Assembly: GCF_052118925.1 (NCBI RefSeq)
Contig: NZ_JBQKGG010000001.1
Span: 365,185 to 429,184 of the forward strand
DNA length: 64,000 nucleotides
Source: Lientehia sp934351765
GTDB taxonomy: Bacteria > Bacillota > Clostridia > Lachnospirales > Lachnospiraceae
Direction: 5' to 3'
Below are positions 1 through 6,660 of the stretch, in pieces. Position numbers and translations under genes: made by a program. Below the pieces are notes generated by a model. That model made no database searches. It saw nothing but the letters and a program-made list of their open reading frames with translations, and was not told the DNA's origin. The number at the start of each line of letters is the position of its first letter. Positions within the stretch are counted from its first letter, which is position 1.

Positions 1-283
1 CCTCAAGCTCGATCGTTCCGGTGGGAATTTTCGGGTTGTAGGTTTCCTCATCCCGGTGCTCCATGAGTCCCTCAACGGAAATACACTCCTCTTTCCGGAT
101 TCCCTTTAACAGCTCCGTATCACGAAGCACTACCTGCATCATGCCGTACATATCCCGCAGATCGATGAAAGACACGCCGCCATGGTCACGGATATTTTCT
201 ACCCAGCCTGCCAGCTTTAAGGTGGCTCCCACATCGCCTTCGGTTACCTGGCCGATGTTCTTTGTACGATATAACTGTGACAT
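1..283 (-). CDS. aspS: Aspartyl-tRNA synthetase, N-terminal part (runs off the window)
   Basis: Charges tRNA with aspartate in the cytoplasm. Only the first 94 codons are present. They begin MSQLYRTKNIGQVTEGD and contain GWVENIRDHGGVSFIDLRD, the typical OB-fold anticodon-binding domain of bacterial AspRS. The ATG at 281-283 is preceded by AAAGGAG. The gene is open at the window edge, so the catalytic domain is not visible. The T-box leader upstream (about 490-748) indicates control by uncharged tRNA. The best specifier reading there is an Asn codon, which would suit a non-discriminating AspRS that also makes Asp-tRNA(Asn); this cannot be tested without the rest of the gene. Confidence 0.93.
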   Translation of the reverse strand, partial: MSQLYRTKNIGQVTEGDVGATLKLAGWVENIRDHGGVSFIDLRDMYGMMQVVLRDTELLKGIRKEECISVEGLMEHRDEETYNPKIPTGTIELE

Positions 284-317
284 TTGTTTTCTCCTTTAAA
301 TAAGTTTTTTCTTTGTA

Positions 318-349
318 TATCGGATTGCTCCGCGCGGCACGCTCCCGCA
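318..349. repeat. GC-rich hairpin between T-box and aspS
   Basis: The arms GGATTGC and GCAATCC enclose a GC-rich interior that itself pairs (CCGCGCGGCACG). There is no T-run on either side, so it is not a clear terminator. It lies in the untranslated stretch between the T-box expression platform and aspS. Role unknown. Confidence 0.5.
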
Positions 350-415
350 ATCCTCGGCTCATTCGTAATCCGCTCATTTTTCTTTGAAAAATGGCTTCTT
401 ACTCATGATCCGGCG

Positions 416-474
416 GGTCTCAAGGTCCATGGTTTCTGCAGGCAAGCCTGCGAAACTCCTGGACTTTGAGACCC
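416..474. repeat. Long imperfect palindrome in the aspS leader
   Basis: Outer arms GGGTCTCAA and TTGAGACCC continue inward through GTCC/GGAC and GTTTC/GAAAC to an AGGC/GCCT tip, giving a hairpin of roughly 59 nt. It follows the T-box terminator region on the aspS-sense strand and has no U-tract. It may be an inserted palindromic element or an RNA structure in the leader. Confidence 0.6.
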
Positions 475-489
475 TGATATACAAAAATA

Positions 490-748
490 CGGCAAATCAA
501 GTCCCGCCTGTCCTCTTCAGGACGAACAGTTTCCTGTCCGCGGTGCCACCTGATTTACCGTTTTCGGTCTCTCTTCTCCCGGTTTACGCCCGGATACGTC
601 GCCCATACTGCCCTGCCTTCCGCAGGGGTTCCGTTTGCAGCTCCCGGGTGTTATTCAGATCCATTCACTTTACGAAGCTCCCACCTTACCTCCGCTCTCT
701 GGAAACGATAATGGAACCTACTTCTCCCGATCAACGCTTTTCTTCCAT
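490..748 (-). promoter_or_regulatory. T-box riboswitch leader of aspS
   Basis: On the minus strand the hallmark T-box sequence AGGTGGCACCGCG lies at 539-551. Upstream are the Stem I landmarks: an AGTA loop-E motif (GAGAAGTAGG), GAGAG, GGTGGGAG, and then CTGAATAACACC. The codon in the specifier position is best read as AAC (650-652), i.e. Asn, rather than an Asp codon. The T-box bulge UGGC fits a tRNA whose discriminator base is G, true of both tRNA-Asp and tRNA-Asn. Uncharged tRNA would stabilise the antiterminator and allow aspS transcription. Exact ends are approximate. Confidence 0.88.
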
Positions 749-777
749 ATTTTAGCCTACTGCTTCTGCTTTGTCAA
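749..777 (-). promoter_or_regulatory. Promoter of the aspS T-box transcript
   Basis: TTGACA (772-777) and TAAAAT (749-754) are separated by exactly 17 bp. The -35 box overlaps the stop codon of the upstream symporter gene, so the two units are packed end to end. Confidence 0.8.
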
Positions 778-2108
778 CCCCGGAAGTTTGCTGTTTCCTC
801 CTTGATCTCCTTCTGCATAAGCAAAAGCACGAGCAGGTTCGGCACCGCCATCAGTCCGTTGAACAGATCTGACAGCTGCCAGACAAGCCTCATGGGGACG
901 ATGGCTCCGCAGAAGACCGAGGCCAGATAGAAAAGCCGGTAAATCAGGATTCCGCATCGGCTTTCCGGAAACAGATACCGTACTGCCTGTTCCCCGTAAA
1001 AATTCCAGCCAAGGATCGTTGCAAAGGCAAAGGCCGTCAAGGAGATGAGAAAGACCAGATTTCCCGTCCTTCCCATCAGGCCGAACGCCTGCTCTGCCAG
1101 ATTTCCGGGTTCTGTCACTGAGACGATCTGAGGTGCGTGAAGCATCGCTGCCACAACTAAAATGCCGGTCACAGCACAAAATACCACGGTATCCCAGAAG
1201 GTTCCGGTCATGGCCGCCAGCGCCTGGCTCACCGGACTGCTGGTTTTTGCCGCTGCCGCTGCCATTGGTGCGGTTCCCAGGCCGGATTCATCGGAAAACA
1301 GCCCTCTGGCGATCCCCTCCCGTGCTGCTTTAAATCCCAGAGAGGCTGCAAGCCCGCCTGCCGCCGGACGAAAGGAAAACGCTGATTTAAGGATCAGGGA
1401 AAGCGCCGGAAGAAGCTCTTTTCGACAGATCACAAGAAGTGCTGCCGCACCGCCCAGATACAGAGCCGCCATGGCAGGGATCAGCCCCTGGCAGACCCTG
1501 GTGATCTTCTTTGCACCGCCAAGGATCACCGCTCCTGCTGGAATCGTAATGGCCATACCAATGATCCAAAAAGGAATTTCTCCGCCATGCCCCAGTACCT
1601 CACCGATGGCATTGGACTGGACGCTGCTCCCCGTTCCGAAGGAGGCTGCAATGGCAAACAGCGAAAACAGTACTGCCGGCAGCTTTGTGGAAAACCGCTT
1701 TTCCATCACATACATAGGTCCGCCCGCGAAACCGCCCGTTTTCGTCCGTTTCCGGTATTTCACCGCAAGAAAGGATTCCGCATATTTCGTTGCCATACCG
1801 AACAGGCCGGTGATCCAGCACCAGAACACTGCGCCCGGCCCGCCAATACTCACCGCCAGTGCCACTCCGACAATATTTCCCGTTCCCAGGGTCGCCGCCA
1901 GTGCCGTTGCCAGTGCGCCAAAGGGACTTACCTCCCCCTCCGCGCCTGTCTCCTCCGTGACGGACAGACGGATTGCCCGCGCCAGCTTTCTCTGGGGAAA
2001 CCGAAGCCTCACCGTAAAAAAAAGATGGCTGCCAAAAAGGAGTGCCATAAGCGGCACTCCCCATACAAAGTCACTGCATGCAGTAAGAAGAATTTCCAGC
2101 TTTTCCAT
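774..2108 (-). CDS. Sodium:alanine/glycine symporter family protein (AGCS)
   Basis: Membrane symporter that couples sodium to import of alanine, glycine or a related small amino acid. The 444-residue length and motifs fit the AGCS family: an N-terminal DFVWGVPLMALLFGSH segment, the conserved ATALAATLGTGNIVGVA stretch, FWCWITGLFGMATKYAE, GGPMYVME and a later GLFSDESGLGTAPMAAA. There are about ten hydrophobic segments. I chose the ATG at 2106-2108 (MEKLEILL) because family members start near this point, although no good ribosome site precedes it. An upstream in-frame ATG at 2166-2168 is possible but equally weakly preceded. It lies about 95 bp downstream of purH on the same strand, with a family A palindrome in the gap. 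The precise substrate is not readable from sequence. Confidence 0.88.
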   Translation of the reverse strand: MEKLEILLTACSDFVWGVPLMALLFGSHLFFTVRLRFPQRKLARAIRLSVTEETGAEGEVSPFGALATALAATLGTGNIVGVALAVSIGGPGAVFWCWITGLFGMATKYAESFLAVKYRKRTKTGGFAGGPMYVMEKRFSTKLPAVLFSLFAIAASFGTGSSVQSNAIGEVLGHGGEIPFWIIGMAITIPAGAVILGGAKKITRVCQGLIPAMAALYLGGAAALLVICRKELLPALSLILKSAFSFRPAAGGLAASLGFKAAREGIARGLFSDESGLGTAPMAAAAAKTSSPVSQALAAMTGTFWDTVVFCAVTGILVVAAMLHAPQIVSVTEPGNLAEQAFGLMGRTGNLVFLISLTAFAFATILGWNFYGEQAVRYLFPESRCGILIYRLFYLASVFCGAIVPMRLVWQLSDLFNGLMAVPNLLVLLLMQKEIKEETANFRG

Positions 2109-2166
2109 GGAACAGGATATGAACTTAGGAGGTATCTTATTCCTGTTCCGTGAAAAACCGGTTTTC

Positions 2167-2195
2167 ATTTCATAGGAAAGTGCATCCTATGAAAT
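2167..2195 (+). repeat. Family A intergenic palindrome, copy 1
   Basis: Perfect 11-7-11 palindrome: arm ATTTCATAGGA, loop AAGTGCA, arm TCCTATGAAAT, followed by AAAAC. Three further elements with the same 11-7-11 design and similar sequence lie at 35785, 45757 and 48963. This copy sits just past the purH stop codon. Confidence 0.75.
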
Positions 2196-2202
2196 AAAAC
2201 GC

Positions 2203-3753
2203 TTAGTGACGGAAATGTCTCATTCCGGTAAATACCATGGCAATTCCGTACTCATCGCACTTGTCAATAGAAAGCTGGTCACGCATGGCTCCGCCGGGCT
2301 GGATGATCGCGGTGATTCCTGCCTCATGCGCTGCTTCCACACAGTCGGGGAAGGGGAAGAACGCATCGGAAGCCAGTACCGCACCCTTTGTCGCATCCGG
2401 TCCGATCAGCTCTGCGGCATGCTCCATGGACTGCTTTGCTGCCCAGATCCGGTTTACCTGTCCGGGTCCGATTCCTACGGACTGCTTGTTTTTCGCCAGA
2501 GCAATCCCGTTGGATTTCACATATTTTACCATCTTCCAGGCAAACATGAGATCCTCCATCTCCTGATCGGTAGGCTTTCTTTTGGTTACGGTCGTCACTT
2601 CATCACCAACCAGCCTGTTATCAATGCCCTGAACAATCAGGCCGCCATTCACCTTCTTTAAATCAAGCGCATTTGCTCTCTGGGGAACCGTGATGTCAGG
2701 CAGGCGAAGCACACGGACATTTTTCTTTTCCCGGAAGATCTCAAGTGCTTTTTCTTCATAAGAGGGTGCCACAACCACTTCCAGGAATACTTCCTTCATC
2801 TTGGCTGCCATGGAAGCCGTTACTTCCCGGTTAATGGCTATGATCCCGCCGAAGATCGACACTTTATCAGCCGCATACGCCTTATCCCATGCTTCCTCAA
2901 TCGTGTCTGCGCTGCCGACACCACAGGGATTTCCATGCTTGCTGGCAACTACCGTAGGCTCGTCAAATTCCTTCAGAAGCTCCAGAGCACCGTTGGCATC
3001 GTTGATGTTATTGAAGGACAGCTCCTTGCCGTTTAACTGCTCTGCCATATCGAGGGTGCCCTTCTTCTTTCCAACCTCACGGTAGAAGGCTGCCTTCTGA
3101 TGAGGATTCTCACCGTAGCGCATGTCCTGAACCTTTTCAAAGGTCATGGTCAGAGTCTCCGGCAGGCTCTCGTCATGGCGCTCTGCCTTCAGATAATCGG
3201 CAATCATGGTATCATAGTTGGAGGTGTGCATGAACACCTTCTGCATGAGATAAAACTTCGTATCCAGAGATACGCTTCCGTTCTCCTTTAATTCCTTTAA
3301 AACAACGGCATAATCTGCAGGATCCACCACAACGGCAACATCCTGATAATTCTTTGCCGCCGCGCGGAGCATGGTCGGTCCGCCGATGTCGATATTCTCC
3401 ACCGCATCTGCTCTTGTCACACCATCCTTCATGATGGTTGCCTTAAAGGGATAGAGATTTACGATCACCATGTCGATCGGCTCAATGTGAAGCTCCTTTA
3501 ACTGCTTCATGTGCTCCGGATTGGAACGCATGGCCAGAAGTCCTGCATGAACGATGGGATGAAGAGTCTTTACCCGTCCGTCCAGGCACTCCGGGAAACC
3601 GGTCAGCTCCGAGATCTCGATGGCCTTTACGCCCTCGTCCTTTAACTTCTTATACGTTCCTCCGGTGGAAATGATCTCCACACCAAGTCCTGTGAGTTCC
3701 TTTGCCAGCTCCACGATTCCGGTCTTGTCCGATACACTGATCAATGCTCTCAT
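2203..3753 (-). CDS. purH: Bifunctional AICAR transformylase / IMP cyclohydrolase
   Basis: Catalyses the last two steps of purine synthesis: formylation of AICAR with 10-formyl-THF, then cyclisation to IMP. The 516-residue protein has an N-terminal cyclohydrolase domain (MRALISVSDKTG, STGGTYKKL, GRVKTLHPIVHAGLL) and a C-terminal transformylase domain with the KHGNPCG motif and the usual RHFRH C-terminus. The ATG at 3751-3753 follows AAAGGAG; an upstream in-frame extension is not needed. It is preceded by a ZTP riboswitch, so expression should rise when 10-formyl-THF is short and ZTP/ZMP accumulates. Confidence 0.97.
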   Translation of the reverse strand: MRALISVSDKTGIVELAKELTGLGVEIISTGGTYKKLKDEGVKAIEISELTGFPECLDGRVKTLHPIVHAGLLAMRSNPEHMKQLKELHIEPIDMVIVNLYPFKATIMKDGVTRADAVENIDIGGPTMLRAAAKNYQDVAVVVDPADYAVVLKELKENGSVSLDTKFYLMQKVFMHTSNYDTMIADYLKAERHDESLPETLTMTFEKVQDMRYGENPHQKAAFYREVGKKKGTLDMAEQLNGKELSFNNINDANGALELLKEFDEPTVVASKHGNPCGVGSADTIEEAWDKAYAADKVSIFGGIIAINREVTASMAAKMKEVFLEVVVAPSYEEKALEIFREKKNVRVLRLPDITVPQRANALDLKKVNGGLIVQGIDNRLVGDEVTTVTKRKPTDQEMEDLMFAWKMVKYVKSNGIALAKNKQSVGIGPGQVNRIWAAKQSMEHAAELIGPDATKGAVLASDAFFPFPDCVEAAHEAGITAIIQPGGAMRDQLSIDKCDEYGIAMVFTGMRHFRH

Positions 3754-3789
3754 GAGGATGCTCCTTTCTTTTTCTGCAGATTTCTGCAT

Positions 3790-3837
3790 ACAAAAACGCC
3801 TGGGTAACCCATTGTTTCCATCAGGCTGCCCAGGCGG
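3790..3837 (-). terminator. ZTP-controlled intrinsic terminator before purH
   Basis: On the minus strand CGCCTGGG pairs perfectly with CCCAGGCG, followed by TTTTT. The 5' arm is the same CCGCCTGGGCA segment that forms part of the ZTP aptamer. Aptamer and terminator are therefore mutually exclusive, giving an ON switch. Confidence 0.85.
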
Positions 3838-3903
3838 TCGGCTCTTTTTCTATGTTCCGTGCTTCCCGTAGGTGCTCCTACTTTCCGCCAGTCGCACGGC
3901 CTT
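3826..3903 (-). promoter_or_regulatory. ZTP (pfl) riboswitch aptamer
   Basis: Reading the minus strand, the pfl hallmarks appear in order: GGCCGTGCGACTGGCG, then a small hairpin with CCTACGGGAAGCACGG, a linker, and GCCGACCGCCTGGGCA. This matches the ZTP/ZMP-sensing aptamer known upstream of purine and folate genes in Firmicutes. Its position directly before purH is the classic arrangement. Confidence 0.93.
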
Positions 3904-3917
3904 TCGTTTCACTAAAA

Positions 3918-3946
3918 ATTCTACACTAAAACTTATCGGTTGTAAA
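3918..3946 (-). promoter_or_regulatory. Promoter of the ZTP riboswitch-purH transcript
   Basis: TTTACA (3941-3946) and TAGAAT (3918-3923) with a 17-bp spacer on the minus strand; transcription would start just upstream of the aptamer. Confidence 0.7.
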
Positions 3947-3949
3947 GAC

Positions 3950-4315
3950 CTAATTTCTCTCCGGCACGATTTCCAGCCAGTATCCGTCAGGATCTGTAAT
4001 AAAATAAATTCCCATGTCAGGATTTTCATAGCAGATACAGCCCATTTCTTCATGAAGCTTATGAGCCGCCTCAAAATCTGCAGTCCGGAACGCCAGATGG
4101 AATTCACATTCTCCCAGATCATACCGCTGCGGATGCTCCGCCAGCCACGTCAGCTCCAGTTCAAAATCATTCTCCTCGTTTCCCACATAAACAATGATGA
4201 AGCCATGGCCGTTCTTCCGGCGTTTCTCCGTAAGGCCCAGCGCCTTCTCATAAAACGCAAGGGATTTTTTCAGATCCGAAACATTGTAATTTTCATGAAT
4301 CATCTTAAAGTTCAT
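3950..4315 (-). CDS. VOC-family protein, lactoylglutathione lyase-like
   Basis: A 121-residue single glyoxalase-fold protein. It contains two beta-alpha-beta-beta-beta modules: MIHENYNVSDLKKSLAFYEKALGL at the start and ICYENPDMGIYFITDPDGYWLEIVP at the end. Candidate metal ligands are His in MIHENYNV, Glu in FELELT, His in EFHLAF and Glu in WLEIVP, in the same order as glyoxalase I. Lactoylglutathione is an unlikely natural thiol adduct in many clostridia, so the substrate may be another methylglyoxal adduct. The ATG at 4313-4315 is preferred because AAAGGAG then lies at normal distance; the ATG six bases upstream is too close. It lies just upstream of the purH promoter. Confidence 0.8.
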   Translation of the reverse strand: MNFKMIHENYNVSDLKKSLAFYEKALGLTEKRRKNGHGFIIVYVGNEENDFELELTWLAEHPQRYDLGECEFHLAFRTADFEAAHKLHEEMGCICYENPDMGIYFITDPDGYWLEIVPERN

Positions 4316-4409
4316 CCGCATTCTCCTTTCCAGACTGGGTGTGCAGGTCATTTCTTTTATTATACTAGAACATGGCGGTGGTGCGCAAGCATAAATGCAT
4401 CTCCCACCG

Positions 4410-4439
4410 ACAAAAACGCACGCCTCATCGGCGTGCGCT
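4410..4439 (-). terminator. Terminator of the efflux/LxxxG operon
   Basis: On the minus strand GCGCACGCC-GATGA-GGCGTGCGTTTTTG: a GC-rich stem with a T-run, about 60 bp after the LxxxG-repeat gene. Confidence 0.82.
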
Positions 4440-4501
4440 TCTGTTTCCTGTCTTTCTTTTATTCAATACTCTCCAAAAGAGCCGTTTTGGAGCTTGTTTC
4501 C

Positions 4502-6640
4502 TTAGTCTTCTTTGCTGATGCCTGCAGTCTTATAGATAAATTTCACAGAGCTGCTTGCGGCTGCACTGTCATTAGCGAAGGTCTTGTACTGCTGTGCCGC
4601 GTACACGGTTGCACGCAGATCCTTTGCCAGCTTATCCACATCGTTGTCCATGATGTCAACCAGCTTCTCGATGCCTTCTTCATTGAACTGCTTCAGGCCA
4701 TCAGACAGGGTCATGGCGCCGTCCTTTAACTGGGTTACGCCATCGGTTAAGGCCGCACCGCCGCTTGCCAGCTGGCCGATTCCGGACCGGAGCGTGCCGG
4801 TTCCGCTTGCCAGGGTGGAGCTTCCTGCATAGAGGGAATTTGCTCCGCTTGTCAGGGTATCGGTTCCGTCTGCCAGGCTGTTTGCACCGTTTGCAAGAGC
4901 GGCTGTTCCGGATTTCAGGCTGCCAGCGCCGGTAAGAAGCTCCTCAGAACCGCTCTTTGCGGTGGCAACGCCTGCGGTGTATTCCTGTAAGCCTTCATAG
5001 AAGGTATTATAGCTGTCAAGCTGTTCGATCAGAGCCTTTACGCTGGTCGCACCGTTCTTGGCGCTGGCAAGGGAGTCGCTCAAAAGCTTCTGAACCGATG
5101 CGGAAGCCATATTTTCTTCGATCTTCTCCTGTACGACCGATTCGATCTGGGATGTGATCGTCGCCTGGATTCCCTCTGAAGCCATCTGAGCATCGATGGC
5201 AGCACTGATCTGTGCCTGAACCTCCTCGGAGATCTGTCCGGCCTCTACGGCTGCCAGATACTGTTCATACGTCATGTTAAGGCCGACTTCTTTCAGAACT
5301 CCATTGGCTACCTGTGTCTTTACTGCTGCCTGTACACCACCGGAGATCAATGTCATATTGTCTGCGGAGCGAACCTGTGCTTCCACGCCTGCACGCACCT
5401 TTGCAGTCACGGCATCTTCATTCAGCTCACCCAGCACACCGTTTAAAACGGTCTTGTAATTGTCAATGGTCAGAGCCGGAACATCCAGTCCCGCTGCCTT
5501 TAACTGGCTCTGTGCCGCAGCAAGAAGAGATTCAAATACCTGCTTTGCACCACCGTTTAATTCCTCATTCTTGGAGGTCAGCTTTCCGAGACCTTCATCA
5601 AGGCTGTTTACCCCATTTTTAAGTTCTCCTGCTCCGGCATCCACAGATGCAGCTCCGCTCTTTAAGGAATAGGCACCGTTATTTAAAGTTGCTGCACCGT
5701 CCGCCAGAGTTCCGGCTCCGGTCTTTAACTGATTTGCGCCGCTTACCAGATCGCCCGCGCCGCTGTTTAACTTGTTAACACCTTCAATGAGCTGGCCGGA
5801 CTTGTCAAGAAGGGTTGCCAGACCGTCATACAGCTGAGAGGAACCATCCATGAGCTGGTTCATGGCATCAGTCAGCTTGTTCATGGATTCATGAAGATCG
5901 TCCAGACTCTTCACATCGTCCACATCCAGATCACCGAACACCTCATTGGTCGCCAGTGTCATGGTGGTGGACAGATCAAAGTTTGTGGTATCTGCCGTTA
6001 CTTCTACATAATCGGGAAGCTCCAGCTTCTCCTTGTCGATCTCCAGATTCTCCTGCAGTCCGGGAAGACCGAAGCCGACTACGATGGAATGGCTTCCGTC
6101 GTTGATGATCTTTCCGTTGTTCACCTGAACATTCGAGAAGTTTTTATTGTCGAGGATCATACCGGTCAGCATTACGAAGGGAACGTTAACCTCCTTCTCC
6201 TCACCATCAACCGTTACGGTTTCCTTCTGCTTGTTGGTATATTCAAACCGCATGGTCACCTTACCGCTCTTTCCGGCAAGCTCCTCCGGTTTGATTTCCT
6301 TACCGTCCAGCATGTAAGTTACCTTTACTTCTACAGGAAGCTCCTTTTCCAGAGATTCCTTGCTGTAGGTATCTGTTCCGCTTGCATGGTCCCGCAGCCA
6401 GTCACTTGCCACAATTTTTGTGGGATTTCCGTTGGCATCCGAGATCACATATACGGTCTCGTCTTTGGATAAATCTACGGTATCACTGTCTTCTGTATTT
6501 GTATCGGTTGTCTGCTCTGCCAGCACGTTCCGATAAGAAGCATTCCTTCTTCCGGCTGCATAGGACAGAGCTCCGGTCGTTCCGAATACCATTGAGGTGC
6601 AAAGCACAACAGTCATGATTTTTACGGTTTTCTTCTTCAT
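4502..6640 (-). CDS. Exported LxxxG-repeat protein (YhgE/Pip-like extracellular domain)
   Basis: A 712-residue protein with an N-terminal signal sequence (MKKKTVKIMTVVLCTSMVFG, cleavage near SYAAG). It has a beta-rich N-terminal region and two long blocks of heptad-like repeats of the form LxxGaxxLxxGaxxL, roughly residues 245-350 and 570-660, for example KLNSGAGDLVSGANQLKTGA. The blocks are separated by an Ala/Gln-rich helical region. Such repeats are typical of the extracellular part of YhgE/Pip and MmpL-associated proteins and predict a long surface rod or coiled coil. No C-terminal membrane anchor is evident. The ATG at 6638-6640 has GGAGG 9 nt upstream; an in-frame TTG three codons earlier sits too close to it. 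It follows the MMPL transporter by 20 bp, so the two are probably partners. Function unknown. Confidence 0.82.
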   Translation of the reverse strand: MKKKTVKIMTVVLCTSMVFGTTGALSYAAGRRNASYRNVLAEQTTDTNTEDSDTVDLSKDETVYVISDANGNPTKIVASDWLRDHASGTDTYSKESLEKELPVEVKVTYMLDGKEIKPEELAGKSGKVTMRFEYTNKQKETVTVDGEEKEVNVPFVMLTGMILDNKNFSNVQVNNGKIINDGSHSIVVGFGLPGLQENLEIDKEKLELPDYVEVTADTTNFDLSTTMTLATNEVFGDLDVDDVKSLDDLHESMNKLTDAMNQLMDGSSQLYDGLATLLDKSGQLIEGVNKLNSGAGDLVSGANQLKTGAGTLADGAATLNNGAYSLKSGAASVDAGAGELKNGVNSLDEGLGKLTSKNEELNGGAKQVFESLLAAAQSQLKAAGLDVPALTIDNYKTVLNGVLGELNEDAVTAKVRAGVEAQVRSADNMTLISGGVQAAVKTQVANGVLKEVGLNMTYEQYLAAVEAGQISEEVQAQISAAIDAQMASEGIQATITSQIESVVQEKIEENMASASVQKLLSDSLASAKNGATSVKALIEQLDSYNTFYEGLQEYTAGVATAKSGSEELLTGAGSLKSGTAALANGANSLADGTDTLTSGANSLYAGSSTLASGTGTLRSGIGQLASGGAALTDGVTQLKDGAMTLSDGLKQFNEEGIEKLVDIMDNDVDKLAKDLRATVYAAQQYKTFANDSAAASSSVKFIYKTAGISKED

Positions 6641-6660
6641 TTTATACAACCTCCGCTTTC

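Noticed and set aside
318..349. Intrinsic terminator before aspS
   Set aside because: Stem is GC-rich but no T-run follows on either strand.
1162..2175. 337-codon plus-strand ORF
   Set aside because: It lies wholly antisense to the AGCS symporter gene, has no ribosome site, and its translation is Pro/Ala/Ser-rich with no domain; a codon-bias shadow.
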